Positions 35,116 through 43,860 of a stretch of 64,000 nt of DNA are shown piece by piece. The stretch is from an uncultured Cryomorphaceae bacterium. GTDB taxonomy: Bacteria; Bacteroidota; Bacteroidia; Flavobacteriales; Schleiferiaceae. The stretch lies in NCBI GenBank assembly GCA_913043005.1, contig CAJWKU010000008.1, forward strand, positions 1 through 64,000, given 5' to 3'. The stretch's first letter is position 1. Each line of letters starts with the position of its first letter. The translations under genes and the position numbers were made by a program. The notes beneath the pieces were generated by a model that was not told the origin of the DNA, ran no database searches, and was given only the letters and a program-made list of their open reading frames with translations.

Positions 35116-35502
35116 ATGAAGAAACAAATTGATGCGGTAACCAAATTTCATGAAGTATACAGGATTCCTTTTGAGCAAAATCCGTCAAAAGACGTATCTA
35201 ATTCATTTGTAGAATTGAGACACCGATTGATGTCAGAAGAAAATGAAGAATATCTAGAAGCTGCTAAAAATGGTGATTTGATAGAGATCGCGGATGCGCT
35301 GGGAGATATGTTATACATTTTATGTGGGACCATAATAACTCATGGTATGCAAAACAAGATCGTTCAAGTTTTCGATGAAATTCAGCGTAGCAACATGAGT
35401 AAGCTAGGTAAAGATGGTGAGCCAATTTATAGGAAAGATGGAAAAGTCATGAAAGGTCCTAATTACTTCCGACCCGACATAAAGTCTATTCTTGAGGAAT
35501 GA
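35116..35502 (+). CDS. MazG-like nucleoside triphosphate pyrophosphohydrolase
   Basis: A 128-residue all-alpha NTP-PPase. The metal-binding helices read SEENEEYLEAAKNGDLIEIADALGDMLYI, giving the ExxE...ExxD pattern of MazG/dUTPase-like enzymes. The C-terminal GKDGEPIYRKDGKVMKGPNY is common to phage and Bacteroidota members that resemble PRA-PH. It probably cleans the nucleotide pool. Its 3' end overlaps the opposing OstA-like gene by 40 bases, an unusually long convergent overlap. Confidence 0.85.
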   Translation: MKKQIDAVTKFHEVYRIPFEQNPSKDVSNSFVELRHRLMSEENEEYLEAAKNGDLIEIADALGDMLYILCGTIITHGMQNKIVQVFDEIQRSNMSKLGKDGEPIYRKDGKVMKGPNYFRPDIKSILEE

Positions 35503-36842
35503 CTTTTCCATCGATTCTCATAATTAGGCAGATGTTGTTCATTACTGTCTGCACTTTTTATTTCTCCTTGTGGCCCTTGGATAAACCTTATTGACTTCAA
35601 ATCATTTTCTTTAAAGTTTAGTTTGATTTCTGAGCAGGTGATATTACTGGATTTATTGGTCTCTGGGTGAATTAAAGCCGCAGCATTACCTCTTAAAATC
35701 AGTGTTTCGATATGACCATCACTTAAAAATCCAATGAGACTTTTTCCAGACATTTCGTCCGTAATCATAACACTGTCAGGCTTACTTGATAGATTTATTT
35801 TACCAGTACCATATATGGAGTCCTTGGAATCTCCAGAACGAAAAAAATATTTCAAACTATCAGAAATTACTTGATAATTATTAGACCAGGTTGTTGCATT
35901 TTGCCATAGAGTAAGTATTGAGTCCTGAGAATTCCATGATAGATTTTCAGAATTTGTAATTAATTCATTTTGAAAGGTGAATACATCTATTTTAGCCATT
36001 GTTAGCTCCGGAGTATGGTCGATAAAGTCTGAATGAATTTCCATCGTGTCATTATTGAAATTTATCCATTTTGCACGATTCATACTATCACCAAACAAAC
36101 GAGTCACTTCAGTTTTATCCATTTTATATAAGCTATCCGCAGAGAACCCCATTTGCGTGTCCTTGCCAATAACACCTTTAAAAAAACTTGAAATTTTGTT
36201 TTTATTATCAATGTGAGCAGACCCGAAAGAAAGTGTTCCGGATTCACTTTGAGCGGTTCCATCTGATGATATAATATAAATTGATTTTTCAGGGTACTGT
36301 TTCATAATATCACAGCTGATAATATAATCACTTGTAATCGCCCGTATTTGTTCTCTAAACAAAAAAAGCTTGGTCTTAGCCACATATTCGCCTTTAATAG
36401 CCGTTAGCTCGCCATCATTAGACATGACTTTGCCACCATCATTGAATGAGCCTATCTCATTTTTGGTATCATATAAGAGTCGTGGGGTTTCAAGAGTTTG
36501 ATCATCTTGCTTAAGAAAGACATTGCCCTTTAAATCAGCAATACCTTTATGATAATCTAACTTTTCAGATCGTATTGTCAAACCATTATCACCTATAAAA
36601 CGAATATTGTTAAAGGCTGTAAAACGGTCATATTTTCTCCACCAGCGGGCAGAATCACACTTAAATATCCCGTCGTTATTTCTTAAAATGACATCCCCTC
36701 TTAAAATTGTTATAGGTGTTGTGTCTTTTCTAGATACCGTGACTGAACGAGAGCTTAGTATTTCTACTCTTCCATTTTTTAGCTCTTGTGCTCCCAAATC
36801 AAAACACAAAATGAACAAATAAAATGGAATTATGGCTCTCAT
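35463..36842 (-). CDS. OstA-like (LptA-domain) envelope protein
   Basis: A 459-residue exported protein with a signal peptide ending near GAQ. The OstA/LptA beta-jellyroll repeat runs from ~25 to 200: RVEILSSRSVTVSRKDTTPI, GDVILRNNDGIFKCDSARWW, LDYHKGIADLKGNVFL. Such proteins help carry or insert lipopolysaccharide. The start at ATG 36842 shares the ATGA overlap with the purA stop, so it is preferred to the ATG three codons upstream. The fur-purA-ostA order is typical of Bacteroidota as I recall it. Confidence 0.82.
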   Translation of the reverse strand: MRAIIPFYLFILCFDLGAQELKNGRVEILSSRSVTVSRKDTTPITILRGDVILRNNDGIFKCDSARWWRKYDRFTAFNNIRFIGDNGLTIRSEKLDYHKGIADLKGNVFLKQDDQTLETPRLLYDTKNEIGSFNDGGKVMSNDGELTAIKGEYVAKTKLFLFREQIRAITSDYIISCDIMKQYPEKSIYIISSDGTAQSESGTLSFGSAHIDNKNKISSFFKGVIGKDTQMGFSADSLYKMDKTEVTRLFGDSMNRAKWINFNNDTMEIHSDFIDHTPELTMAKIDVFTFQNELITNSENLSWNSQDSILTLWQNATTWSNNYQVISDSLKYFFRSGDSKDSIYGTGKINLSSKPDSVMITDEMSGKSLIGFLSDGHIETLILRGNAAALIHPETNKSSNITCSEIKLNFKENDLKSIRFIQGPQGEIKSADSNEQHLPNYENRWKSHSSRIDFMSGRK

Positions 36843-38113
36843 CCCCTCCATAGGGTTTGCTTCCTATCTGGCCCTACAGATATTAGCACAACAGGAACTC
36901 CTGTATATTTTTCAATGAATTTGGTATAGGCCTTCAATTCGTTAGGCAGATCTTTTTCAGAATCTATCTGCGTTAAATCTTCTTTCCAAGCATCCATGTC
37001 TATATAAACAGGCTCTAAAAGTTCCTGGTCAAGACTATAGGGGAGATGCTCTATTTTTTCTCCGCGATATTTATATTCAGTACAAACTTTTAATTCCCCA
37101 AGGCCCGAGAGAACATCTGCTTTCATCATCATTAACTGTGTTACTCCGTTAACCTCAACAGCGTATCTTAAAGCAGGTAGATCCAGCCAGCCAGTTCTTC
37201 TTGGTCTTCCGGTAGTACTGCCGTATTCATTCCCTTGATCTCTGAGAAATTGACCTAATTCATCGTTTAGTTCCGTTGGAAATGGACCTGATCCAACCCT
37301 TGTTACATAAGCTTTGAAGATCCCAATTACTTGATTAATACGATTTGGAGCTAGCCCAAGTCCTGTACAGGCTCCAGCAGCTGTAGTTGTTGAGGATGTC
37401 ACAAAAGGATATGTTCCGAAGTCTACGTCTAATAGTGTGCCTTGGGCTCCTTCAGCAAGAATCTTTTTCCCTGAATGAAAAGCGTTTTGGATCAATACAT
37501 CTGTATCTGCAAGGTTCATTTCCTTTATTCTATTGATGGCATCCATCCATTGTTCTTCCGCGTTCTTAAGATCGAAAGGAAAATCATATCCATTCAAGAG
37601 GTCTAGATGCTTCTTTTTTAGAGATTGATAGCGTTCTAAGAAATCAGCCAACTCAATATCACCTATCCTTAAACCATTTCTTCCGGTCTTGTCCATATAA
37701 GTTGGCCCTATACCCTTTAGAGTAGAGCCAATTTTATTTTTCCCTTTTGCAGCCTCAGATGCCGCATCAAGTAACTTATGAGTAGGTAATATGAGGTGGG
37801 CTTTTCGAGAAATTTGTAATCTTTTCAAGCAGTCTGGTTCTAACTTTAATAGTTTATCTATTTCCCCACAAAATATTATTGGGTCGATTACTACACCGTT
37901 GCCAATATAGTTATCTGCATTGGGATGAAATATCCCTGAGGGTATGGTGTGCAGAACATGTTTTATATTGTTAAACTCAAGAGTATGCCCAGCATTTGGG
38001 CCTCCTTGAAATCGCGCTACCACATCGTACTTTTTTGTAAGTACATCTACAATTTTACCTTTCCCTTCATCGCCCCATTGAAGGCCGAGTAGAATATCTG
38101 CTCCTTGACTCAT
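36839..38113 (-). CDS. purA: Adenylosuccinate synthetase
   Basis: It joins IMP and aspartate using GTP, the first committed step to AMP. The P-loop is GLQWGDEGKGKIVDVL at the N terminus; ARFQGGPNAGHT, GIGPTYMDK, GAQGTLLDVDFGTYPFVTSS and TGRPRRTGWLD follow. Length 424 is normal. The ATG at 38113 is chosen because it lies one base after the fur stop and directly precedes the conserved N terminus; longer frames run into fur. Confidence 0.97.
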   Translation of the reverse strand: MSQGADILLGLQWGDEGKGKIVDVLTKKYDVVARFQGGPNAGHTLEFNNIKHVLHTIPSGIFHPNADNYIGNGVVIDPIIFCGEIDKLLKLEPDCLKRLQISRKAHLILPTHKLLDAASEAAKGKNKIGSTLKGIGPTYMDKTGRNGLRIGDIELADFLERYQSLKKKHLDLLNGYDFPFDLKNAEEQWMDAINRIKEMNLADTDVLIQNAFHSGKKILAEGAQGTLLDVDFGTYPFVTSSTTTAAGACTGLGLAPNRINQVIGIFKAYVTRVGSGPFPTELNDELGQFLRDQGNEYGSTTGRPRRTGWLDLPALRYAVEVNGVTQLMMMKADVLSGLGELKVCTEYKYRGEKIEHLPYSLDQELLEPVYIDMDAWKEDLTQIDSEKDLPNELKAYTKFIEKYTGVPVVLISVGPDRKQTLWRG

Positions 38114-38114
38114 T

Positions 38115-38549
38115 TTACTTTTTTTCTTTTGCGTATATGTATAATTGATGCCCTGTGACTTCAACACCAAATACTTCTTCGACACTTTCTTTTATCTTCT
38201 GGATACGTGGGTCGCAAAATTCACGTACCTCATCGGAATCAATAAGTATTACATGGTCATGCTGTCTGTTAAAATATGATTTTTCATATTGAGCTTGATT
38301 CTGTCCAAATTGATGCTTTCTCACTAAATCACACGAAAGCAATAACTCAATAGTGTTGTAAAGGGTTGCTCTGCTAACCCTATAGTTCTGTTTTTTCATA
38401 GAACTATATAAAGACTCTATATCAAAATGCTTTTGACTATTGTAAATCTCATAGAGAATAGCATATCTCTCCGGTGTCTTTCTGTGTCCATTTTTTATTA
38501 GGAAGTTCGTAAACACAAGTTTTACTTGTTCAAAAGATGTTTTGTTCAT
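38115..38549 (-). CDS. Fur-family transcriptional regulator lacking the CxxC zinc site
   Basis: A 144-residue Fur/PerR/Zur-like protein: winged helix at ~10-85 ([16 protein letters not shown]) and a dimer domain with metal-type ligands His41, Glu89, His97, His99 and His134. The first structural CxxC is replaced: the position of E. coli Fur LICLDCGK reads ILIDSDE here, and no second CxxC exists. It therefore holds no structural zinc of the usual sort. It heads a fur-purA-ostA operon. An inverted repeat at 38574-38603 upstream is a candidate operator. Which metal or signal it senses is unknown. Confidence 0.85.
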   Translation of the reverse strand: MNKTSFEQVKLVFTNFLIKNGHRKTPERYAILYEIYNSQKHFDIESLYSSMKKQNYRVSRATLYNTIELLLSCDLVRKHQFGQNQAQYEKSYFNRQHDHVILIDSDEVREFCDPRIQKIKESVEEVFGVEVTGHQLYIYAKEKK

Positions 38550-38573
38550 TTTAATTTTGAGTCTCTTAAGTTG

Positions 38574-38603
38574 CTAAGTTACAGTTTTGAGAGCGTAACT
38601 TAG
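38574..38603. promoter_or_regulatory. 9-12-9 inverted repeat between fur and the OmpA-family gene
   Basis: CTAAGTTAC and GTAACTTAG match perfectly over 9 bp with a 12-base spacer; arm centres are 21 bp apart, two helical turns. It lies 25 bases from the fur start and 10 from the divergent gene. Candidate binding site of the adjacent Fur-like regulator. Confidence 0.5.
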
Positions 38604-38613
38604 ATACTTCGAT

Positions 38614-40575
38614 ATGCGCTTTACTTGGATTTTTATCATATTTCTTATAATCTCCAGCCAGGTTTGTCTTGGTCAGACAAAAAGAGCTATGAAATCATAT
38701 AGAAAGGGTATCACAGAGATATATAGTCAAGATAAAAATTTGGTTAAAGCTGAAAGTCATCTTCTTACAGCTATTCGTATTTCACCTAATTATTCAGATG
38801 CATATATGGCACTGGGTGATTTGTATTTAAAAATTGGAGAAACTGATAAAGCACTAACTAAATATCGAATTGGAGCTGAGAGGGGTAGTGAACGTGAGGG
38901 TTATTTTAAATTGGGGAAATTGGCTCTGGACATAGGTTCTTATCCTATTGCTGTCGAGGCATTTAATAGTTATTTATTAATAGATAAGCTACCTAAGATT
39001 AAAAGACAAGCTGCTATAAAATTATTGGAAGATTCAAAATTCGGGTCTTGGGCTATATCAAATCCAAATAATCTAGAACCGATAAGGATAGATCGGAGTA
39101 AAGAAGGAGAAAATATTGAGGGTAGTAATTTTGAATTAGGTTTAAACTTTGTTAAAAATAATCATGAATATCCCGAGTCGTATTTTTTTCCAAGCATATC
39201 TGGAGACGATTCTACGCTATATTTTACCGGCAGAAATATACTAAGACCGCCTTTTGACGAGAATATTTATTCAGTTAAAAGGATTAATCAACGCCAATGG
39301 TCAAAGCCAATTATGGTTTCAGGTAATATCAATACTGAATTAAATGAAGGAGCAGTAAGTGTTCAAGGTGATCAAAAAAAGATGGTTCTTGCTGCCTGTG
39401 ACCGTGAAGATGGATTTGGCTCATGTGATATTTATTTTTCTTCATCCTCTGCAGGTATTTGGTCCAAGGCAAAAAATATCGGACTGGAGATAAATACTTC
39501 TCAATGGGAAACGCAACCATGCTTGTCTGCTGATGGGCAGTATTTATTTTTTGTTAGAGACGCTAAAAAAAGAGGTAGTAATTCAAATATTTGGATGTCC
39601 AGGTGGGACGGAAAGACCTGGTCCCGAGCTAAGATGCTACCTGTAGAAATTAATGGGTCTGGCGACGAGTTTTCACCCTTTTTGCACGCTGATGGAAAGA
39701 CTTTATACTTCGCTTCAAATAGCCATGTAGGTATGGGTGGTTTGGACTTATTTAAAACTACTTGGGCACAGGACGGAACATGGAGTGTTCCTGAAAATTT
39801 AGGTTATCCGATTAACGATCATAGAGATAATTTTGGCTTAGTTGTTTCTCCTGACGGCGCTACGGGTTACCTGGCTGGGGGAACGTTGAGTATTCCTAGT
39901 GAATATAAGGGTAGAAAAAACCCTCAGATATATTTTTTTAAGATACCTCCAAGTATAATGCCAGAAAAGTCTTCATGGTTAAAAATATGGGCATTTGATT
40001 CCATAAGCAGAAAGGCTGTAACTAATTCATCATGGTCGATAAGTAAGAATGGTTTAGGTGGAGAATCACTCGGTCAGGGAGGGAGTTTTGAAACCGCGTT
40101 TTCTTTGGGTTCTGAAATGGCATTTAATGTCGTAGCCGAAGACTACAATATGGTAAGTAAAAGAATATTCACAGATTCGTTAGACTTGGATATCTTAAGC
40201 GACACAATATTCATGACTCCCATTAAAAATGGAGATTCCTTTGTCTTAAATAATATTCTATTTGAATTTGATCGCGCAACTCTTCTGAATGAATCAAAAT
40301 TTGAAATAGCGAAGATTGTTGAATGGATGAAAACAAATCCTAAGCTGAGTATTGAACTGCAGGGATATACCGATAATGTAGGTTCAGTTGAATATAATTT
40401 AGAACTCAGTAAAAAGAGGGCTAAAGCGGTTTACCAAGAGCTTGTAAATAATGAGATCTCAACTGATAGATTATCTCATCAGGGTCTTGGTGATAGTTTT
40501 CCAGTAGCCTCAAACATAACTGAATTCGGAAGATCGTTAAATCGACGCACTGTAATTAAGGTGATTAAATTTTAA
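38614..40575 (+). CDS. PorE-like TPR/PD40/OmpA-family protein
   Basis: A 653-residue exported protein with domains in this order: signal peptide (to ~GQ, residue 21), TPR segment (~22-140), PD40 beta-propeller (~180-440; repeats such as SGDDSTLYFTGRN and SADGQYLFFVRDAKK), a short beta domain (~460-530), and OmpA-type peptidoglycan-binding domain (~545-653; ILFEFDRATL, GYTDNVGSVEYN, LSKKRAKAVYQEL). This is the layout of PorE, which anchors the type IX secretion machine to peptidoglycan; many Bacteroidota have several paralogues, so it may be one of those instead. Divergent from fur. Confidence 0.8.
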   Translation: MRFTWIFIIFLIISSQVCLGQTKRAMKSYRKGITEIYSQDKNLVKAESHLLTAIRISPNYSDAYMALGDLYLKIGETDKALTKYRIGAERGSEREGYFKLGKLALDIGSYPIAVEAFNSYLLIDKLPKIKRQAAIKLLEDSKFGSWAISNPNNLEPIRIDRSKEGENIEGSNFELGLNFVKNNHEYPESYFFPSISGDDSTLYFTGRNILRPPFDENIYSVKRINQRQWSKPIMVSGNINTELNEGAVSVQGDQKKMVLAACDREDGFGSCDIYFSSSSAGIWSKAKNIGLEINTSQWETQPCLSADGQYLFFVRDAKKRGSNSNIWMSRWDGKTWSRAKMLPVEINGSGDEFSPFLHADGKTLYFASNSHVGMGGLDLFKTTWAQDGTWSVPENLGYPINDHRDNFGLVVSPDGATGYLAGGTLSIPSEYKGRKNPQIYFFKIPPSIMPEKSSWLKIWAFDSISRKAVTNSSWSISKNGLGGESLGQGGSFETAFSLGSEMAFNVVAEDYNMVSKRIFTDSLDLDILSDTIFMTPIKNGDSFVLNNILFEFDRATLLNESKFEIAKIVEWMKTNPKLSIELQGYTDNVGSVEYNLELSKKRAKAVYQELVNNEISTDRLSHQGLGDSFPVASNITEFGRSLNRRTVIKVIKF

Positions 40576-41339
40576 CGGGCTTTTTTTAAGATACCTGATT
40601 CTCCAAGACCAAATAGTGCGTAATCATATTTAACTGGGTCATTGGAGTTTAATTTTCTCAATGCTTTGTCTAATTCTAGTAATCCTTTGGAGTCATTATA
40701 CGAACGTTTTAAAAGCCCGAGGTCACGAGCAATTTTCCCACTATGAACATCTAGTGGGCAGGACAGTTTGGTTGGGTCCATGTTGGTCCAATCTCCAAAA
40801 TCAACCCCTTTGCTATTAGACCTAACCATCCATCTTAAAAACAAATGCATCCGTTTAGCTGCAGAGCCGGAAGAAGGTGATGCTAAATGTTTCATGGTTC
40901 TTGAGTCTGACCAGTCTTGAGAAATTATTAATCTAAATCTATCAATAGCTTGATTGTAAAAATTCTCATTGGACTTGCATAAAAATAGCGTTTCTAGGCT
41001 ATTATTTTCTCGATAGTAATTTCTGAGTGATTTCAAAAAATGGCGACCATCAAGGGGGATAAACGTTCGATGAGACCAGTTAATGTCATTTATATCATTT
41101 TCAGATAAGTCGACTAAATCATCAACAGGACGGTCACCGAAATATGAAAACATTCGCGTTGCACTATTAATTATACTCAATCTTCTTCCCCAAGAAATAG
41201 AAGCGGTTATAAAACCTACGAATTCCCTATCAACAGATCTAGAGTAAGCGTGTGGTATTGAGATCGGATCATTTACGATGAAATCAGGATTTTCATATTT
41301 TTCAGCCCAATCTTCAAGCCAATCTTTTAGGTCTTTCAT
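40572..41339 (-). CDS. TIGR02757 family protein
   Basis: A 255-residue protein matching the TIGR02757 family I recall from Bacteroidota and delta-proteobacteria; function unproven. Recognisable stretches are DREFVGFITASISWGRR, DGRHFLKSLRNYY and CPLDVHSGKIARDLGLLKR, the last suggesting a helix-hairpin-helix-like DNA glycosylase fold (inference). ATG 41339 is preferred; the longer frame from 41402 would overlap lolD by 58 bases. The stop overlaps that of the opposite OmpA-family gene by 4 bases. Confidence 0.75.
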   Translation of the reverse strand: MKDLKDWLEDWAEKYENPDFIVNDPISIPHAYSRSVDREFVGFITASISWGRRLSIINSATRMFSYFGDRPVDDLVDLSENDINDINWSHRTFIPLDGRHFLKSLRNYYRENNSLETLFLCKSNENFYNQAIDRFRLIISQDWSDSRTMKHLASPSSGSAAKRMHLFLRWMVRSNSKGVDFGDWTNMDPTKLSCPLDVHSGKIARDLGLLKRSYNDSKGLLELDKALRKLNSNDPVKYDYALFGLGESGILKKAR

Positions 41340-41344
41340 AGGAA

Positions 41345-41998
41345 TTAGGCTTCCCACTTCCCATCTTTTAGATTTAGAGTTCGATCTGCCTTTGAAGCCC
41401 AACTTTCATTATGGGTAACGACCACAATTCCAATATTTTTGGATTTTCTTACCTGGTCTAATAGATTAAATAATTCTTTAGATCTTTTACTATCCAAGTT
41501 ACCAGATGGCTCATCTGCTAGAAGAAGTTTTGGTTTTTGAACAAGAGCTCTCGCCATGGCAACTCTTTGTTGTTCACCACCGCTGAGTTCACTTGGAAGG
41601 TGGCTTAATCGATGAGATATTCCGAATTCCTCAGCAAGTTGTTTTGCATAATTCTCAATATTGTCCTTCTTTCCGATGTAACCGGGCATACAAATATTTT
41701 CTAATGCGGAAAATTCTGGAAGGAGGTGATGAAATTGAAAGACAAAGCCTAAGTGTTTATTGCGAAACAATTCTACTTCTCTTGTTTTTTTTGGATATGC
41801 TTTATTGTTAAACTCAATTATTCCAGAATCAGGCTTATCCAAGCCTCCAAGAATATGTAACAGTGTTGACTTTCCAGAACCAGAAGCACCTGTGATTGCA
41901 ACAAATTCACCTTTAATTAATTCAAAATTGAGATTTTTTAGTACCAGAATGTCTCCGAATGATTTAGTGATACCTTTTGCTTTTAATAAACTTGACAT
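41345..41998 (-). CDS. ABC transporter ATP-binding protein, LolD-like
   Basis: A 217-residue ATPase: Walker A GASGSGKST, signature LSGGEQQRVAMARALV, Walker B LLLADEPSGNLD and switch His in VVTHNESWA. GGLDKPDSGIIEFNNK and the FQFHHLLPEFSALEN segment are typical of LolD, which releases lipoproteins from the inner membrane, and of MacB/FtsE relatives. No permease is nearby. ATG 41998 follows a -7 promoter box by 6 bases. Confidence 0.85.
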   Translation of the reverse strand: MSSLLKAKGITKSFGDILVLKNLNFELIKGEFVAITGASGSGKSTLLHILGGLDKPDSGIIEFNNKAYPKKTREVELFRNKHLGFVFQFHHLLPEFSALENICMPGYIGKKDNIENYAKQLAEEFGISHRLSHLPSELSGGEQQRVAMARALVQKPKLLLADEPSGNLDSKRSKELFNLLDQVRKSKNIGIVVVTHNESWASKADRTLNLKDGKWEA

Positions 41999-42004
41999 AG
42001 ACTT

Positions 42005-42012
42005 CAAAAGTA
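42005..42012 (-). promoter_or_regulatory. -7 promoter box for the LolD-like ATPase
   Basis: On the minus strand TACTTTTG fits TAnnTTTG, 6 bases before the ATG at 41998, another near-leaderless arrangement. Confidence 0.5.
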
Positions 42013-42037
42013 GAGATGAATTACGTGAGTTCATAAG

Positions 42038-42045
42038 TACATTTG
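42038..42045 (+). promoter_or_regulatory. -7 promoter box for sucC
   Basis: TACATTTG fits TAnnTTTG and ends 27 bases before the sucC ATG at 42073. Confidence 0.5.
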
Positions 42046-42072
42046 CACAATAACCCAATCTTATTAAAAATT

Positions 42073-43263
42073 ATGAATCTTCACGAGTACCAAGGAAAAG
42101 AAATATTGGCATCATACGGAGTTCGTATTCAAAGAGGGATTATTGCCACAAGCCCAGAAGAAGCAGTGTCTGCCGCAAAAAGAATAAGTGACGAAACAGG
42201 CTCTCAATGGTATGTGATAAAAGCACAAGTTCATGCTGGAGGCAGAGGTAAAGGTGGAGGTGTTAAGCTAGCTAAATCTTTAGAAGAAGTTTCTGATTTA
42301 GCATCAAATATTATAGGTATGCAACTTATTACACCTCAGACCAGCAAGGAAGGAAAAAAAGTTCATCAGGTTCTTATTGCAGAGGATGTTTATTACCCTG
42401 GGGAATCTGAAACAGAGGAATACTATATGAGTATATTACTTGATAGAAATAAGGGGCTTAATATGCTAATGTACAGTCCTGAAGGGGGTATGGATATTGA
42501 ATATGTAGCGGAACATACTCCTGATAAAATATTTACTGAGAGCATCGACCCTTCGGTTGGATTGCAAGATTATCAAGCAAGGCGAGTTGCTTTTAATCTC
42601 GGCCTTAGCGGATTGGCATTTAAAGAAATGGTTTTATTTGTAAAGAGCTTGATGAAAGCATATGAGGGTATAGATGCATCCTTATTTGAGATTAATCCTG
42701 TTTTAAAAACAAGTGATGATAAAATAATGGCTGTAGATGCAAAGGTGTCGTTAGATGATAATGCATTATTTCGTCATAAAGACTTAAAGGAATTAAGAGA
42801 TTTAAGAGAGGAAGACGACACTGAAGTTCGGGCTGATACAGCAGGTTTAAATTTTGTTAAACTTGATGGTAACGTTGGCTGTATGGTTAACGGTGCCGGT
42901 TTAGCAATGGCTACAATGGATATAATTAAAATGGCTGGTGGTAACCCGGCGAATTTCTTGGATGTAGGAGGTACTGCAGATGCTGAGCGAGTTGAAAAGG
43001 CATTCCGGATCATTTTAGAGGATTCAAATGTAAAGGCTATCCTTGTGAATATATTTGGGGGAATTGTTCGGTGTGATAGGGTTGCTCAAGGTATTGTAGA
43101 TGCTTATCGGTCAATTGGAGAGATACCAGTGCCAATCATAATAAGGCTCCAAGGAACAAACGCTATTGAAGCAAAAGCTCTTATCGACGGAAGTGATTTA
43201 AGTGTTTATTCTGCAATTGGCTTAAAGGAAGCTTCAGAGCTTGTTGGAGAATTGATCGATTAA
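42073..43263 (+). CDS. sucC: Succinyl-CoA ligase (ADP-forming) subunit beta
   Basis: The TCA-cycle enzyme subunit, 396 residues. It opens with NLHEYQGKEILASYGV, then an ATP-grasp domain with IKAQVHAGGRGKGGGV and EINPVL, then VNGAGLAMATMD, GGNPANFLDVGG and VNIFGGIVRCD. ATG 42073 is right before the conserved start; the longer frame from 42043 lacks support. The alpha subunit sucD is not adjacent, as often in Bacteroidota. It is followed by pnuC after 9 bases. Confidence 0.96.
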   Translation: MNLHEYQGKEILASYGVRIQRGIIATSPEEAVSAAKRISDETGSQWYVIKAQVHAGGRGKGGGVKLAKSLEEVSDLASNIIGMQLITPQTSKEGKKVHQVLIAEDVYYPGESETEEYYMSILLDRNKGLNMLMYSPEGGMDIEYVAEHTPDKIFTESIDPSVGLQDYQARRVAFNLGLSGLAFKEMVLFVKSLMKAYEGIDASLFEINPVLKTSDDKIMAVDAKVSLDDNALFRHKDLKELRDLREEDDTEVRADTAGLNFVKLDGNVGCMVNGAGLAMATMDIIKMAGGNPANFLDVGGTADAERVEKAFRIILEDSNVKAILVNIFGGIVRCDRVAQGIVDAYRSIGEIPVPIIIRLQGTNAIEAKALIDGSDLSVYSAIGLKEASELVGELID

Positions 43264-43272
43264 TAAACTAAT

Positions 43273-43860
43273 GTGAATTTGGTCTTACTTAACCAAATCT
43301 TGAGTGTGGAGTTTTTCTCCGTAATATTCAATATTTTATTTGTTTTTGGGGTCGCAAAGCAAAAAATATGGGCCTGGCCATCTGGTATGATTGGTTGTGG
43401 TCTAGCTGTTTGGATGTTTTATTCTGGAGCATTGTATGCAGAGGCCCTTTTAAATATTATATACTCATTGCTTGCCATATACGGATGGATTAGCTGGAGG
43501 GGTGTCAATAGTGTTTTTATTATTAGGTTAGCTAAAAGACATGGTTTTGGTTTTGATAGCTTTTATATCGCCCTGTATTTTCTTTCTTTCGGGTGTTTGT
43601 TAGGGGTGATTATGGATTTATACACAGATAATCCATTACCATATATAGACTGCATTATAGCAGTTATGTCAATCCTTGCGACAATCTGGCAAGCTCGTAA
43701 AATTTTAGAGAATTGGTATATCTGGATGGTTTTAAATTCAGCATCCATATTCATTTTTATAAACCGTGACTTTAATATCTACGCAGTTTATTCATTTATG
43801 CTTTTTCTTATGAGTATTTGGGGATTTAAGAAATGGAACAAACACCTTAGCAGCTATTAG
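43273..43860 (+). CDS. pnuC: Nicotinamide riboside transporter PnuC
   Basis: An integral membrane protein (195 residues, about seven helices) taking up nicotinamide riboside for NAD synthesis. The motifs WAWPSGMIGCGLAVWMFY and ENWYIWMVLN match the PnuC family, the latter being part of the substrate site. The start codon is GTG at 43273, 9 bases after sucC. A downstream kinase (NadR) is not in the window. The stop overlaps that of the opposite esterase by 4 bases. Confidence 0.9.
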   Translation: MNLVLLNQILSVEFFSVIFNILFVFGVAKQKIWAWPSGMIGCGLAVWMFYSGALYAEALLNIIYSLLAIYGWISWRGVNSVFIIRLAKRHGFGFDSFYIALYFLSFGCLLGVIMDLYTDNPLPYIDCIIAVMSILATIWQARKILENWYIWMVLNSASIFIFINRDFNIYAVYSFMLFLMSIWGFKKWNKHLSSY

